From positions 496,001-560,000 of the forward strand of contig NZ_CP094358.1 in the NCBI RefSeq assembly GCF_022807975.1: a stretch of DNA of 64,000 nucleotides. The letters are read 5' to 3'. Under the pieces are notes generated by a model, which saw only the letters and a program-made list of their open reading frames with translations, did no database searches and was not told where the DNA came from. This stretch comes from Abyssalbus ytuae (GTDB lineage Bacteria > Bacteroidota > Bacteroidia > Flavobacteriales > Flavobacteriaceae). The number at the start of each line of letters is the position of its first letter. Positions within the stretch are counted from its first letter, which is position 1. The position numbers were made by a program, and so were the translations under genes. Shown here piece after piece: positions 1-10,402 of the stretch.

Positions 1-457
1 CATCAAGATAGATTTTTTGTATTCTCTTTTTATCAATTTTTATAAAAATATATGACCGTTCATGAGCAGGTACAACATATTCTTTTTGCTGGCGGGCTTT
101 TATTTTAAAAGCTTTATTTACTGCCATAATAAACCGTTGAAATGAAACCGGTTTTATAAGATAATCCAAAACTTCAAGCTCATAACTTTTTACCGCAAAT
201 TCTTCATGTGCAGTCATAATTATAGTTAATGGCTTTTTATTCAGACTTTTTAAGAAACTCAATCCGTCCAAAAGGGGCATATTAATGTCAAGAAAAAGGA
301 GATCTATCTCATCACTTTTACTTACTATATATTCAATATTTTCTACCGCATTCTCAAAAGAATTTAGAAGTTCGAGTCCTTTTGTTTGGGAGATATAGTT
401 TTTAATGACGTTAATTGCAAGGGGCTCATCGTCTATTATTACGCATTTTAAGTTCAT
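1..457 (-). CDS. LytTR-family response regulator (3' end cut by window edge)
   Basis: The first 152 residues are visible. An N-terminal receiver domain (about residues 3-120) has the acidic pair DD at 9-10, the probable phospho-acceptor Asp57 in LLFLDINMP, the conserved Thr in MTAHEE and the Lys in YLIKPV. The start of the DNA-binding LytTR domain follows (YIFIKIDKKRIQKI). Its ATG overlaps the stop of the upstream kinase gene by one base (TAATG), so the two are translationally coupled and form a LytS/LytTR two-component pair. Targets are not visible; the divergently transcribed GH92 locus at 1659 is a neighbour and a possible target, but I see no clear operator there. Confidence 0.9.
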   Translation of the reverse strand, partial: MNLKCVIIDDEPLAINVIKNYISQTKGLELLNSFENAVENIEYIVSKSDEIDLLFLDINMPLLDGLSFLKSLNKKPLTIIMTAHEEFAVKSYELEVLDYLIKPVSFQRFIMAVNKAFKIKARQQKEYVVPAHERSYIFIKIDKKRIQKIYLD

Positions 458-1533
458 TATACTTTAATTTTTAAATCAACTGTATATTGATTATGGTCTA
501 CACCTATATCAAGGTCGTAATCGTCTTTATTGTAACTAAGTTCCAATCTTTTTTTTACATTTCCTATTCCTATTCCTCCCGGAGTATCCTTTATTTTTTT
601 CTCATTGTTTGGGGCAGGAACCGGATTGGTAATTCTAAAATAAAGAAATTTCCCTGTCACATTAAAATCTATGTTTATTTCTACCTTTCCCACATTTTTT
701 TTAGCTCCGTGTTTAAAGGCATTTTCGGTAAAAGCCAATAATAACATAGGAGCTATTTCCTTATCTTCTATTTCTCCTGAAATATTCATGTTAATTTTTA
801 ACAAACTGCCATATCTTATTCTCTCCAAATCAAGATAATTTTGTAAACAGATTATTTCCTTAATAAGACTCTGCCGGTGCATATTTGTTTCATAAAGTAA
901 ATACCGCATCAGTTCTGAAAGTTTCAGAATAATCTTGGAAGTATTAGGAGATTGCTCAACCGAAAGCGAATAAATGTTATTTAAAGTATTAAAGAAAAAA
1001 TGAGGCGACATTTGAGTTTTTAAAAACCTTAGTTCGGTTTCTAACTGTAACTTTTCAACATCAGCAAGCCTCTTTTGTTGCCGCAACCAATCCAGGGTTA
1101 CTTTTATACCCGATACGAAAGCCATGACATATAATTCGCCCAACATCATTTCAATAGCATAATTAAGAGTTAAGGTAGTTGTAACTTCCGGACCTTCCGG
1201 CCATACATTGTGGCTTATTAATAAATAAGTGAGATAAAATTTAGCCAATACTACTATAAATAAAGAAGCCAATACTGATAAAATATACAAAGAATATTTA
1301 CGACGGTAAATAAACCTGGGCATCAGGTAATATATATTAAAATAACACAAGCTCATGTGCATTGCAAATCCTATTAATGTGGTTTTAAAAGAATAGACAT
1401 AATCGTTAAAATAGCTACCCCAGCGGAAGGTGGTAAAAAGAAAGTATACAAACCAGAACACAATATGATGCTTCCATGTTAGGGTATAGTTATTATCCGG
1501 ATTTATATTTATAATATCTTTAATCTTTTGCAC
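457..1533 (-). CDS. LytS-type sensor histidine kinase
   Basis: 358 aa. Four hydrophobic segments lie at about residues 22-40, 50-70, 80-107 and 125-147. A short coiled coil and the His_kinase domain (PF06580 type) follow: the phospho-accepting His178 is in SPHFFFNTLN, the ATP-binding N-box is in FTENAFKHG, and the glycine-rich GGIGIGN lies near residue 320. No extracellular sensor domain is present, so the signal is probably sensed in or near the membrane. It overlaps the downstream response regulator gene by one base and should phosphorylate it. Start chosen at the first ATG, 125 bp from the divergent GH92 gene. Confidence 0.92.
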   Translation of the reverse strand: MQKIKDIININPDNNYTLTWKHHIVFWFVYFLFTTFRWGSYFNDYVYSFKTTLIGFAMHMSLCYFNIYYLMPRFIYRRKYSLYILSVLASLFIVVLAKFYLTYLLISHNVWPEGPEVTTTLTLNYAIEMMLGELYVMAFVSGIKVTLDWLRQQKRLADVEKLQLETELRFLKTQMSPHFFFNTLNNIYSLSVEQSPNTSKIILKLSELMRYLLYETNMHRQSLIKEIICLQNYLDLERIRYGSLLKINMNISGEIEDKEIAPMLLLAFTENAFKHGAKKNVGKVEINIDFNVTGKFLYFRITNPVPAPNNEKKIKDTPGGIGIGNVKKRLELSYNKDDYDLDIGVDHNQYTVDLKIKV

Positions 1534-1658
1534 TGTATTGAATGTTTTGCAAACGTTTACCTTCTTTGGTTTGTTATTGGTCTAAAATTGTTCCTTTTAA
1601 AAAAAGAATTCTGAATCTTTATACTAATATTTCCCTATAACCTAAACCATAAATATAA

Positions 1659-3932
1659 ATGAAAACTCAACACAAAATTACTTTTCTGACTATATTGATA
1701 ATTTTATTGTACTGTTCCTGTAATAAAAAAACAAAGGTCGAAAATAACATTCCTTCACAAGAGGCCCATTTAACCCAATTTGTCAATCCTTTTATAGGAA
1801 CCGGGGGCCATGGCCATACCTATCCGGGGGCCACAGCACCGTTTGGAATGATACAGGCCAGCCCCGACAACGGCACTGCCGGATGGGATTGGTGCTCCGG
1901 ATATCACTACTCTGATTCTGTTACTATAGGTTTTAGTCATTTGCACCTTAGCGGAACCGGCATTGGTGATTTAGCCGATATAAGAATTATGCCGATTAAC
2001 AAAAAAACAGACTTATCCGATTCTTACACCACAAAAGATAAAATACCTTATAAATCCAAATATTCTCATAATAAAGAAACTGCAAAACCCGGCTATTACA
2101 GTGTTTTTTTAGAAGATTATAATATTAAAGCGGAAATTACTGCCGACACCCGAACTGCCTTTCACCGCTATACTTATGACAATGGTGATGATCAATCCCT
2201 TATTTTAGATTTAGGATATGCGTTCAACTGGGATAAAACAATTGAATCTCAAATAAATATTGAAGACAAGTTTACAGTTTCAGGATACAGGTACAGCACA
2301 GGATGGGCACGTAATCAAAAAGTATTTTTTATAATAGAATTTTCAAAAGCTATCAATGAATACAACCTTTATACCGATAATACCAAAGTAAAAAAAATAA
2401 ACTCGGTTAAAGGAGAGAAAGTTGCTGCACAATTGTTCTTTAATGAAATTAATAAAAATCAACTCGAAGTTAAAGTAGGGATTTCTTCAGTAAGTATAGA
2501 AAATGCCAAACAAAATATTTCTGCATATAAAAATAATTTTGATTTTGATAAAGTAAAAGAAAATACAAACCAATTGTGGGAAAACAGTCTTTCTAAAATA
2601 AAGATTGAAACCCAAACAGACTCACTTAAAACCATTTTTTATACCGCTTTATACCACTCTCTGATAGCTCCCGTTATCTTCAGTGATACCAACGGGGAAT
2701 TCAGAAAAGAAAATGACAGCCTTGTTTTAGCAAAACAATACACAGCATACTCCACCTTGTCACTTTGGGATACCTTCCGGGCGGAACACCCCCTGCTTAT
2801 ATTTCTAACGCCTGATAAAGTGTCTGACATGATTAATTCCATGCTGGAATATTATAAAGACAAAAAAGTTTTGCCGGTATGGACATTGTATGCCAACGAA
2901 ACTAACACCATGACGGGGTATCATTCCGTGTCGGTTATAGCCGAAGCCTATTTAAAAGGCATTAAGGGATTTGATATCGACAAAGTCTATGAAGCCATGA
3001 AAACAACGATGATGCAGGATGAAAGAGGATTGAAATTTTATAAAGAATACGGATATATTCCTTACGAACTGCAAGATGAATCAGTAACCATAACATTAGA
3101 GTATGCTTATAACGACTGGTGTGTGGCACAAGTAGCCAAAGCTTTGGGAAAAGAAGAAGACTATAAATACTTTTTAAAACGTTCTGAAACAGCATATACC
3201 CAACTATTTGACTCACAAACCGGCTTTATGAGAGGAAAATCTCAAACCGGTGGCTGGCACGAACCCTTTGACCCCAAATTTTCGGCTCACCGGGAACACG
3301 CTGTTTATACCGAAGGGAATGCATGGCAACATAGCTGGTTTGTACCACAGGATGTTACAGGACTTATAAAACTCCATGGTGGAGAGGCTCCTTTCATACA
3401 AAAACTGGAGCAACTGTTTACCGAGGATTCTGAAATCACAGGAACCGATGTTTCTCCTGATATTTCAGGTTTAATAGGACAATATGCCCACGGAAATGAA
3501 CCCAGTCATCACATCGCTTATATGTTTAACAAGGCCAATGCCCCCTGGAAAACACAATATTGGGTGAGTGAAATATTAAAAACACAATATAATACTACCC
3601 CAAACGGATTGAGCGGCAATGAAGATTGCGGCCAAATGTCTGCATGGTATGTATTCAGCTCAATAGGAATTTACCCTATGAACCCTGCTTCAGGCGAATA
3701 TCAGATAGGAAGTCCGGTATTTGAAAAATCTACCATACAACTATCCGGTAATACTGAATTTGTCATAGAAGCAGAAAATGTTTCTGATAAAAACATATAC
3801 ATACAATCCGCCACCCTCAATGGCAAAGAACTTAATCGATCATACATTACACATAAAGAAATAATACAAGGAGGCAAACTACATTTAGTAATGAGGCCGT
3901 CTCCAAACAAAGAATGGGGTATAACAAAATAA
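1659..3932 (+). CDS. GH92 alpha-mannosidase, lipoprotein
   Basis: 757 aa, the usual size for GH92 exo-alpha-mannosidases, which are calcium-dependent inverting enzymes that trim mannose from N-glycans. The N-terminus has a lipoprotein signal (hydrophobic run followed by CSC at 19-21), so the enzyme is probably anchored in the periplasm or on the cell surface. Family signatures are clear: VNPFIGTGGHGH and YPGATAPFGM near the N-terminus, LSGTGIGDL, WDTFRAEHPL in the middle, MTGYHSVSVIAEAYLKG, and near the C-terminus the GNEDCGQMSAWYVFS block. It opens a plus-strand run with a symporter, GH130, CBM9-like, GHL10 and glycosylasparaginase genes, which fits N-glycan catabolism. The linkage specificity (alpha-1,2, 1,3 or 1,6) cannot be read from sequence by eye. 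Confidence 0.95.
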   Translation: MKTQHKITFLTILIILLYCSCNKKTKVENNIPSQEAHLTQFVNPFIGTGGHGHTYPGATAPFGMIQASPDNGTAGWDWCSGYHYSDSVTIGFSHLHLSGTGIGDLADIRIMPINKKTDLSDSYTTKDKIPYKSKYSHNKETAKPGYYSVFLEDYNIKAEITADTRTAFHRYTYDNGDDQSLILDLGYAFNWDKTIESQINIEDKFTVSGYRYSTGWARNQKVFFIIEFSKAINEYNLYTDNTKVKKINSVKGEKVAAQLFFNEINKNQLEVKVGISSVSIENAKQNISAYKNNFDFDKVKENTNQLWENSLSKIKIETQTDSLKTIFYTALYHSLIAPVIFSDTNGEFRKENDSLVLAKQYTAYSTLSLWDTFRAEHPLLIFLTPDKVSDMINSMLEYYKDKKVLPVWTLYANETNTMTGYHSVSVIAEAYLKGIKGFDIDKVYEAMKTTMMQDERGLKFYKEYGYIPYELQDESVTITLEYAYNDWCVAQVAKALGKEEDYKYFLKRSETAYTQLFDSQTGFMRGKSQTGGWHEPFDPKFSAHREHAVYTEGNAWQHSWFVPQDVTGLIKLHGGEAPFIQKLEQLFTEDSEITGTDVSPDISGLIGQYAHGNEPSHHIAYMFNKANAPWKTQYWVSEILKTQYNTTPNGLSGNEDCGQMSAWYVFSSIGIYPMNPASGEYQIGSPVFEKSTIQLSGNTEFVIEAENVSDKNIYIQSATLNGKELNRSYITHKEIIQGGKLHLVMRPSPNKEWGITK

Positions 3933-3942
3933 CATAGAGTAT

Positions 3943-5787
3943 ATGAATCTTGCTACTATTGATATTTTAATAATCTTATGTTACATTGTTATTACTCTTT
4001 TTTTAGGATTTTACGTTTCTAAAAAAGCATCGCGAGACATTCAATCATACTTTCTGGGCGGCAATGAAATACCCTGGTATTACCTTGGGCTCTCAAATGC
4101 TTCGGGTATGTTTGATATTTCAGGGACAATGTGGTCGGTTACCATTCTTTTTGTATATGGGTTAAAAAGTGCCTGGTTACCATGGCTATGGCCGGTTTGG
4201 AACCAGGTTTTCATCATGATATTTCTGGCAGCTTGGTTAAGAAGATCAAATGTAATGACAGGTGCCCAATGGATAACCTACCGGTTCGGAACCAACTTTG
4301 GTGCCCGATTATCCCATATCATAGTTACGGTTTTTGCCATTATAAGCACGCTGGGGTTTATAGCTTACTTTTTTGAAGGGATAGGAAAATTTGCCGTAAT
4401 TTTTTTCCCGTGGGATCTCTCATACAGTACAGCTGCTTTTAATATCTCTTCAGAACAATCATATGCCTTTATCATTATTGCCATTACAACGCTGTATACA
4501 TTAAAAGGCGGAATGTACAGCGTGGTGGGAACAGAGGTAATTCAGTTTTTTATAATGACTGTTTCCTGTATCGTAATAGGTTATATCGCATTTACTTCTG
4601 TAACGGCCGATCAAATATCAGCTGCAGTTCCACCAAACTGGAAGAATTTGTTTTTTGGAATGGACCTGGACCTGGACTGGAGCGGCTACATCAACAGTGT
4701 AAACACAAAAATTGAAGAAGACGGTTTTTCCCTGTTCGGATTTTTGTTTATGATGATGATTTTTAAAGGCATCTTTGCAAGTCTTGCCGGGCCCGTACCA
4801 AGTTATGATATGCAACGCATCTTATCTGCCAGAAATGAAACCGAGGCTTCTAAAATGAGTGCCTTAACAATAATAGTCCTCTTTATTCCAAGATATTTAA
4901 TGATTGCCGGTTTTGCCGTTTTAGGGCTGGTATATTTAGGCCCTGAAATTCAGGCGTCAGGAGCAAAAATAGATTTTGAAACCATACTTCCGGTAGCTAT
5001 TCAGCGTTTTGTGCCTGCAGGATTTAAAGGATTGTTGCTTGCAGGATTATTAGCCGCGTTTATGGGAACATTTGCCGCATTTATAAACGCCGCTCCTGCC
5101 TATTTGGTTAACGATATTTATAAAAAATATATAAAACCAAACGCAACTGAGAAAACCTACATGAGATTTAGTTACCTCTCATCAATACTCGTGGTAGTAA
5201 TAGGCCTTATATTTGGTTTTTTTGCATCTTCAATAAACACTCTTACCGTTTGGCTCACATCTGCTTTATATGGTGGTTATGCAGCAGCCAATATGTTGAA
5301 ATGGATTTGGTGGAGATTTAATTCGTACGGATATTTTGGCGGAATGTTAGCAGGCCTTATCGCAGCCACCATAGTGCCTAATTTGTACCCGGACACCTCT
5401 GCCATATACTTATTCCCGCTTATATTGCTCATATCTTTTGCGGGTTGCTTACTGGGAGTATATGCAGGAAAACCCGATGATATGGAGGTGTTGAAAAACT
5501 TTTATAAAACCACAAAGCCCTGGGGCTTTTGGAAACCCGTATATGCCGAGTTAAAAAAAGAAGACCCGCACTTTACCGCCAATAAAAACTTTTGGGAAGA
5601 CACTTTCAATTGTATAATAGGCATCATCTGGCAAATGACCTTTGTGCTTATTCCAATATATCTGCTTATCAAAGAATATTATCATCTTGGTGTTGTTATC
5701 ATTTTAATGATTATAACCTCACTAATTTTGAAATATACCTGGTATAATAAAATAGAAAAACAAAACACAAAGCATAAAATCATATGA
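3943..5787 (+). CDS. sodium:solute symporter (SSS family), probable sugar uptake
   Basis: 614 aa integral membrane protein with about 14 hydrophobic helices, starting directly with a membrane segment (no signal peptide). The SSS fold is suggested by the N-terminal [19 protein letters not shown] stretch, an early conserved segment of the family, and by [18 protein letters not shown]. The long C-terminus past residue 500 resembles glycan-locus members of the family. It begins 10 bp after the GH92 gene and its TGA overlaps the ATG of the GH130 gene, so the three are co-transcribed. The likely cargo is a mannose-containing mono- or oligosaccharide handed to the cytoplasmic GH130 enzyme; this is inferred from context. 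Confidence 0.9.
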   Translation: MNLATIDILIILCYIVITLFLGFYVSKKASRDIQSYFLGGNEIPWYYLGLSNASGMFDISGTMWSVTILFVYGLKSAWLPWLWPVWNQVFIMIFLAAWLRRSNVMTGAQWITYRFGTNFGARLSHIIVTVFAIISTLGFIAYFFEGIGKFAVIFFPWDLSYSTAAFNISSEQSYAFIIIAITTLYTLKGGMYSVVGTEVIQFFIMTVSCIVIGYIAFTSVTADQISAAVPPNWKNLFFGMDLDLDWSGYINSVNTKIEEDGFSLFGFLFMMMIFKGIFASLAGPVPSYDMQRILSARNETEASKMSALTIIVLFIPRYLMIAGFAVLGLVYLGPEIQASGAKIDFETILPVAIQRFVPAGFKGLLLAGLLAAFMGTFAAFINAAPAYLVNDIYKKYIKPNATEKTYMRFSYLSSILVVVIGLIFGFFASSINTLTVWLTSALYGGYAAANMLKWIWWRFNSYGYFGGMLAGLIAATIVPNLYPDTSAIYLFPLILLISFAGCLLGVYAGKPDDMEVLKNFYKTTKPWGFWKPVYAELKKEDPHFTANKNFWEDTFNCIIGIIWQMTFVLIPIYLLIKEYYHLGVVIILMIITSLILKYTWYNKIEKQNTKHKII

Positions 5788-6755
5788 CAAAACAAATTCC
5801 CTGGCAGGAAAAACCGGAAGGCTGTACCGATGTAATGTGGAGATACTCAAAAAATCCTATTATATCCAGAAACGCCATACCTTCTTCCAACAGTATTTTT
5901 AATAGTGCCGTAGTACCTTTTAAAGACGGTTTTGCAGGAGTTTTCAGGTGCGACAATAAAGCAGTTCAAATGAATATCCATGCAGGTTTCAGCAAAAACG
6001 GAATGGACTGGGAAATCAACCATCATCCCATTTTAATGCAGCAAGGCAATACTTCAATGATCAGTTCCGATTATAAATACGACCCCCGGGTTACTTTTAT
6101 TGAAGACAGATACTGGATTACCTGGTGCAATGGTTACCACGGACCCACAATTGGCATAGCTTATACTTTTGATTTTGTAAACTTTTATCAATGTGAAAAT
6201 GCATTTTTGCCATTTAACAGAAACGGAGTCCTGTTTCCTCAAAAAATAAATGGAAAATATGCTATGCTAAGCAGGCCCAGCGATAACGGGCACACACCTT
6301 TTGGCGATATTTTCATAAGCTATAGCCCCGACATGAAATATTGGGGAGAACACCGTAATGTAATGCAAACCGCCCCTTTTGAAGAAAGCGCATGGCAATG
6401 CACTAAAATCGGTGCCGGATCCGTACCATTTTTAACAGAAGAAGGCTGGTTAATGTTTTATCATGGTGTAATAAATACCTGCAACGGATTCAGATATTCA
6501 ATGGGTGCAGCAATTTTAGATAAAGATACTCCCGAAATAGTAAAATACAGGACAAAACCTTATCTTTTGGCTCCTGCCGTACCCTATGAACAAACGGGGG
6601 ACGTACCAAACGTTGTCTTTCCCTGTGCTGCATTACATAATACGGAGGAGGATAAAGTGGCAGTATATTATGGTGCAGCCGATACCGTAGTGGCCCTGGC
6701 CTTTGGAAAAATAAGCGAAATCATTAAGTTTACCAAAGAAAACACACTACCATGA
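5784..6755 (+). CDS. GH130 beta-1,4-mannoside phosphorylase
   Basis: 323 aa with no signal peptide, so cytoplasmic. The family catalyses phosphorolysis of beta-1,4-mannosides, releasing mannose 1-phosphate. Conserved blocks include [32 protein letters not shown], the YDPRV motif whose Asp100 is the expected general acid, and GAADT near the C-terminus. The N-terminal pattern is that of the subgroup containing the Bacteroides mannosyl-N-acetylglucosamine phosphorylase BT1033, which handles the Man-GlcNAc core of N-glycans. The glycosylasparaginase downstream supports the same substrate. It overlaps both neighbours by 4 bp (ATGA), indicating translational coupling. Plant-mannan Man-Glc as substrate is the main alternative. 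Confidence 0.92.
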   Translation: MTKQIPWQEKPEGCTDVMWRYSKNPIISRNAIPSSNSIFNSAVVPFKDGFAGVFRCDNKAVQMNIHAGFSKNGMDWEINHHPILMQQGNTSMISSDYKYDPRVTFIEDRYWITWCNGYHGPTIGIAYTFDFVNFYQCENAFLPFNRNGVLFPQKINGKYAMLSRPSDNGHTPFGDIFISYSPDMKYWGEHRNVMQTAPFEESAWQCTKIGAGSVPFLTEEGWLMFYHGVINTCNGFRYSMGAAILDKDTPEIVKYRTKPYLLAPAVPYEQTGDVPNVVFPCAALHNTEEDKVAVYYGAADTVVALAFGKISEIIKFTKENTLP

Positions 6756-7861
6756 GCAGCGTACTTCAATACCTGACAGGCAGAAAAAAAAATAAAAAAC
6801 CGGGGATCTTATGGATCACTTTCATCACCGTATTATCCTATGGGCAACCAACTCAGGAAACCCTCTCTCATAAATCTTATATAGCTTACCACACCACCGA
6901 AAACATTACAATTGACGGAATACCCTCTGAAGAGGCCTGGCAAAAAATTTCACCAACCGGTTTATTTACAGATATTGAAGGACATAAAACCCCAAAATAC
7001 AGTACCTCCGTAAAAATACTATGGGATAAGGAATGTATTTACTTTCTTGCCGAAATGGAAGAGCCGCACGTATGGGGAAACTTAAAACAAAAAGACACCA
7101 TTATTTTCTATAACAATGATTTTGAAATTTTTATAGACCCCGATAATGACACCCACAACTATTATGAATTTGAAATTAATGCCCTGAATACCTTATGGGA
7201 CCTCTTTATTACCAAACCTTACCGGGAAGGTACCCCCGTATTAAATGATTGGGACGCAAAGGGATTTCAGTCTGCCATACAAATACAAGGCACCTTAAAT
7301 AACCCTGATGATACCGATAAGGGATGGACTCTGGAAATTGCAATTCCTTTAGCAGTCTTTAAAACATCCTATTTTCACGATAACAATCCCGCAAATAAAT
7401 TCTGGAGGGTAAACTTTTCCAGGGTAAACTGGGACTTTCAACTTATCAACAATAAGTATTCCCGAAAAAAAGACAGTAAAGGAAATTTTGCAGCCGAATA
7501 CAATTGGGTATGGTCACCTACAGGAGTAATTGATATGCACCGTCCCGAAGATTGGGGATATGTTTATTTTTCGTTAAAAGAAGCAGGCCTACAAGATAAT
7601 TTTACCATTCCTGAAGATGAAAAAGTAAAACAACTTCTATATGAACTTTACCGGAAACAAAAAAAATATTTCAATAAAAACAAGCGGTGGGCAACAAGCA
7701 TACAGGAATTATTACAAAGCTCCCGTAATATTTATGACAAAAACATTGCCCCCACCCTCGAAAATCATCAAACAGGCTGGAATATATCAGCTGTAAGCCC
7801 ATATACACAACACACCTATATTATAAAAGAAGATGGTAAAATCATCCAAAAAGAAAAATAA
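6752..7861 (+). CDS. CBM9-like carbohydrate-binding protein
   Basis: 369 aa. A CBM9-like beta-sandwich covers roughly residues 45-260: [13 protein letters not shown], the aromatic-rich core [41 protein letters not shown] and [12 protein letters not shown] are typical. The C-terminal part (about 280-369) is charged and shows no recognisable domain. A hydrophobic stretch near residues 20-30 ([13 protein letters not shown]) after a basic start suggests export. In glycan loci such proteins commonly accompany hydrolases; no catalytic role is evident. The ATG overlaps the GH130 stop by 4 bp. Confidence 0.82.
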   Translation: MSSVLQYLTGRKKNKKPGILWITFITVLSYGQPTQETLSHKSYIAYHTTENITIDGIPSEEAWQKISPTGLFTDIEGHKTPKYSTSVKILWDKECIYFLAEMEEPHVWGNLKQKDTIIFYNNDFEIFIDPDNDTHNYYEFEINALNTLWDLFITKPYREGTPVLNDWDAKGFQSAIQIQGTLNNPDDTDKGWTLEIAIPLAVFKTSYFHDNNPANKFWRVNFSRVNWDFQLINNKYSRKKDSKGNFAAEYNWVWSPTGVIDMHRPEDWGYVYFSLKEAGLQDNFTIPEDEKVKQLLYELYRKQKKYFNKNKRWATSIQELLQSSRNIYDKNIAPTLENHQTGWNISAVSPYTQHTYIIKEDGKIIQKEK

Positions 7862-7988
7862 TATGAAGTAACCATAAACTTTTTTAAGCATACCATATCG
7901 AAGATGATTAAAATAAGTTTATGTGTATTCCTGAATGTGAGGAAATTTTTAGTTTCTTCATTTTCAATAAACAAAAAATTTTAAACAG

Positions 7989-9098
7989 ATGAAAACAATC
8001 CCCGCTATGCTGCTGTTGAGTTTAATTCTCAATATAAGCTGTCAACCCACAATAAAAAAAGAAGAAGAAACAGTAAAAAAAGAAATTACCCATACAGAGA
8101 ATGTACCATTTAAATACTGGATATGGATAACGGCCGATACCTCAAAAACGGACCAGGAATATACCAATGAATTTAAAAAATATAAAACTAACGGAATAGA
8201 TGCTGTATTGATAAATACAGGAGCCAATGCTCAAACCTTAAAAAAACTTACCCCCTTAGCAGTAAAAGAAGGACTGGAAGTACATGCCTGGATGTTTACA
8301 ATGAACCGTCCGGGAGATTCCATTGCCCTGCAACACCCGGAATGGTATACCGTAAGCCGGGAGGGAAAATCCTGTTACGACACACGCCCTTATGTAGACT
8401 ATTATCAATGGTTATGCCCTACCAGGAAAGAATCCCGTGCCCATGTTTTAGGGTTGGTGGAAAACCTGGCAAAAGTAGACGGAATAACAAGTGTACATTT
8501 AGATTATATCCGGTTTTCCGATGTTTTTCTTCCCATAGGATTATTACCAAAATATAACCTCGTGCAAGAAGAAGAGTTGCCACAATTTGATTTTTGTTAT
8601 TGCAATGTATGTATAAACACCTTTGAAAAAGAACATCATAAAAATCCAAAAGAAATAAAAAATGTAGCCATAGATATGGAATGGAAACAATTCAGGCTTA
8701 ACCAGATTAAAAAGGTGGTTGATGAAGCCTATGAAATTACCCGTAAATACGATAAAAAATTAACGGCGGCAGTATTTCCGTATCCCGAAATGGCCGACCA
8801 TATGGTGCGCCAGCGCTGGGATAAATGGAAAATAGATGAAGTTTTACCCATGGTATACAATAATTTTTACAATGAAGAAACAAACTGGATAGGCTTTGTA
8901 ACCCGTCAGGGGGTAAAAGACCTGGAAGGAAAATCAACCAAACTGCATACAGGTATTTATTTGCCTCCTATGACCGCAGAAAATGTTTCAACAGCTATCC
9001 AACTGGCCAAAGACAATGGAGCCTCGGGGATAGCATTCTTTGATGGGAACGCTATTACCCCGGAACAACTGGAAGCCATAAAAAAATCTAAAAAGTAA
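7989..9098 (+). CDS. GHL10-type putative glycoside hydrolase, lipoprotein
   Basis: 369 aa with a lipobox ending at Cys18 (ILNISC). The remainder is a TIM-barrel of the GHL10 / COG1649 type (PF02638-like): FKYWIWITAD, GIDAVLINTGA, LEVHAWMFTMN, SVHLDYIRFSD, AAVFPYPEM, WKIDEVLPMVYNNFY and GIAFFDG are successive barrel strands. Asp and Glu residues at strand ends (HLDYIR, FPYPE) are candidate catalytic groups. Activities of this superfamily are poorly defined. Its place between N-glycan mannosidase/phosphorylase genes and glycosylasparaginase suggests action on the glycan core, which is inference. A 127-bp gap separates it from the CBM9-like gene, so it may have its own promoter. Confidence 0.85.
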   Translation: MKTIPAMLLLSLILNISCQPTIKKEEETVKKEITHTENVPFKYWIWITADTSKTDQEYTNEFKKYKTNGIDAVLINTGANAQTLKKLTPLAVKEGLEVHAWMFTMNRPGDSIALQHPEWYTVSREGKSCYDTRPYVDYYQWLCPTRKESRAHVLGLVENLAKVDGITSVHLDYIRFSDVFLPIGLLPKYNLVQEEELPQFDFCYCNVCINTFEKEHHKNPKEIKNVAIDMEWKQFRLNQIKKVVDEAYEITRKYDKKLTAAVFPYPEMADHMVRQRWDKWKIDEVLPMVYNNFYNEETNWIGFVTRQGVKDLEGKSTKLHTGIYLPPMTAENVSTAIQLAKDNGASGIAFFDGNAITPEQLEAIKKSKK

Positions 9099-9125
9099 AT
9101 ACACTCGCATTAAAACATATAAAAC

Positions 9126-10142
9126 ATGATAACTACTCTGAAATATTATTACCGCCTGCTTCCCGTTATTTTAATAACAGCCTGTAATACCACACAAACT
9201 TCTGAAAAAGGACAAAAAGCCGGAGAAGTAAAAGAGGAAACAAAGGAAGCTGTCAAACCTATTGTTATTTCTACCTGGAACCATGGCCTGCCTGCCAATG
9301 AAGAAGCCTGGAAAATATTAAGTAAAGGAGGAAAAGCCCTGGATGCAGTAGAACAGGGAGTAAGAACCGCCGAAGCTGATCCCGCTAATCATACCGTAGG
9401 CATAGGAGGCTTTCCTGACAGGGAAGGAAATGTAACTCTCGATGCCTGTATAATGGATTACCAAAGCAATTGCGGATCTGTTGCTTTTTTACAGAATATA
9501 AAACACCCCATTTCCGTGGCCCGGAAAGTAATGGAAAAAACCCCGCATGTAATGCTCACAGGCGAAGGTGCCCTGCAATTTGCAATACAACAAGGGTTTA
9601 AAGAAGAAAATTTACTTACTCCCGAATCAAAAAAAGCATATGAAGAATGGTTACAACAGTCTGACTATACCCCCGTTGTTAATATTGAAAATCACGATAC
9701 CATCAGCATGTTGGCAATAGACCAGGAAGGGAATATATCGGGCGCCTGTACCACCAGTGGGGCCGCCTGGAAAATGTACGGGCGTGTGGGAGACTCTCCC
9801 ATCATAGGAGCCGGCTTGTTTTTAGATAATGAAGTTGGAGGGGCAGCTGCTACCGGCCTGGGTGAAGCTATTATAAGAACCGCCGGCAGTGCCATGGTAG
9901 TAGAATTAATGAGGCAGGGGAAATCTCCTGTACAGGCTTGCAAGGAAGTAGTAGAAAGAATCCGGGAAAAACATAAAAACCATAAGGATATGGAATATCT
10001 TCAGGTGGGTTTTATAGCTATTAACAAACAGGGAGAATATGGAGGATACAGTTTACGGTCGGGGTTTAATTATGCGGTATGTGACTCCAAAAAAGGAAAC
10101 AGGCTGGAAGACGCCGGGTTTAAGCTTTCCGCAGAAAATTAA
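9126..10142 (+). CDS. N4-(beta-N-acetylglucosaminyl)-L-asparaginase (glycosylasparaginase)
   Basis: 338 aa Ntn-hydrolase that cleaves the GlcNAc-Asn bond left after N-glycan trimming. The precursor self-cleaves before the catalytic Thr, here Thr192 in the motif NHDTISM. Downstream substrate-binding blocks GRVGDSPIIGAG and GGAAATGLGE match the family closely, as does STWNHG near the N-terminus of the alpha chain. A lipobox ends at Cys20 (ILITAC), so the enzyme is exported and lipid-anchored, as befits a glycopeptide scavenger. It is 27 bp after the GHL10 gene and is the last gene of the locus; a perfect hairpin follows at 10275. Confidence 0.95.
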   Translation: MITTLKYYYRLLPVILITACNTTQTSEKGQKAGEVKEETKEAVKPIVISTWNHGLPANEEAWKILSKGGKALDAVEQGVRTAEADPANHTVGIGGFPDREGNVTLDACIMDYQSNCGSVAFLQNIKHPISVARKVMEKTPHVMLTGEGALQFAIQQGFKEENLLTPESKKAYEEWLQQSDYTPVVNIENHDTISMLAIDQEGNISGACTTSGAAWKMYGRVGDSPIIGAGLFLDNEVGGAAATGLGEAIIRTAGSAMVVELMRQGKSPVQACKEVVERIREKHKNHKDMEYLQVGFIAINKQGEYGGYSLRSGFNYAVCDSKKGNRLEDAGFKLSAEN

Positions 10143-10189
10143 AGTCATATCCTAACCCGTCATATTTTTAAATTAACTGCCCCGGGAAA

Positions 10190-10262
10190 GAGAACGTCCC
10201 GTAGTGCTGCAGGAATAAAAATACACCTGACAAAACCGTCTCGCAGGCTGCAGGAACGACCT
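10190..10262. repeat. degenerate two-unit copy of the 41-bp repeat
   Basis: Two diverged units related to the array at 11352. The first (about 10192-10218) has the variant GTAGTGCTGCAGGAAT, the second (about 10234-10256) has CGTCTCGCAGGCTGCAGGAA, identical to the core of the main array. As in the main array, the first unit carries the extra-base form AGTGCTGCAGG and the last unit is followed by an A-rich stretch and a hairpin. This shared layout indicates that the repeat array and hairpin form one dispersed module. Confidence 0.75.
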
Positions 10263-10274
10263 CCTTAAAAAAAT

Positions 10275-10308
10275 AAACCCCACAGGTTTTTAAAAACCTG
10301 TGGGGTTT
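10275..10308. terminator. perfect 34-nt palindrome, probable bidirectional terminator
   Basis: The 34 bases are an exact inverted repeat with the half AAACCCCACAGGTTTTT. Transcribed in either direction it gives a GC-containing stem flanked by A and U runs. It lies between the end of the glycosylasparaginase gene and the convergent minus-strand gene at 10403, so it can terminate both. Confidence 0.8.
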
Positions 10309-10402
10309 GGAAAATATGGCCAACATTATTAATAATGTTTTTAAAGCTACCTGGCCCTGATTTGCTGTGCAAATCTTTTATTCAGATTATACTGCTTTAT
10401 TA

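Noticed and set aside
7862-7988. Terminator or riboswitch between the CBM9-like and GHL10 genes
   Set aside because: Only a weak ATAAACTT / AAGTTTAT inverted repeat with a long loop is present; not enough for a call.
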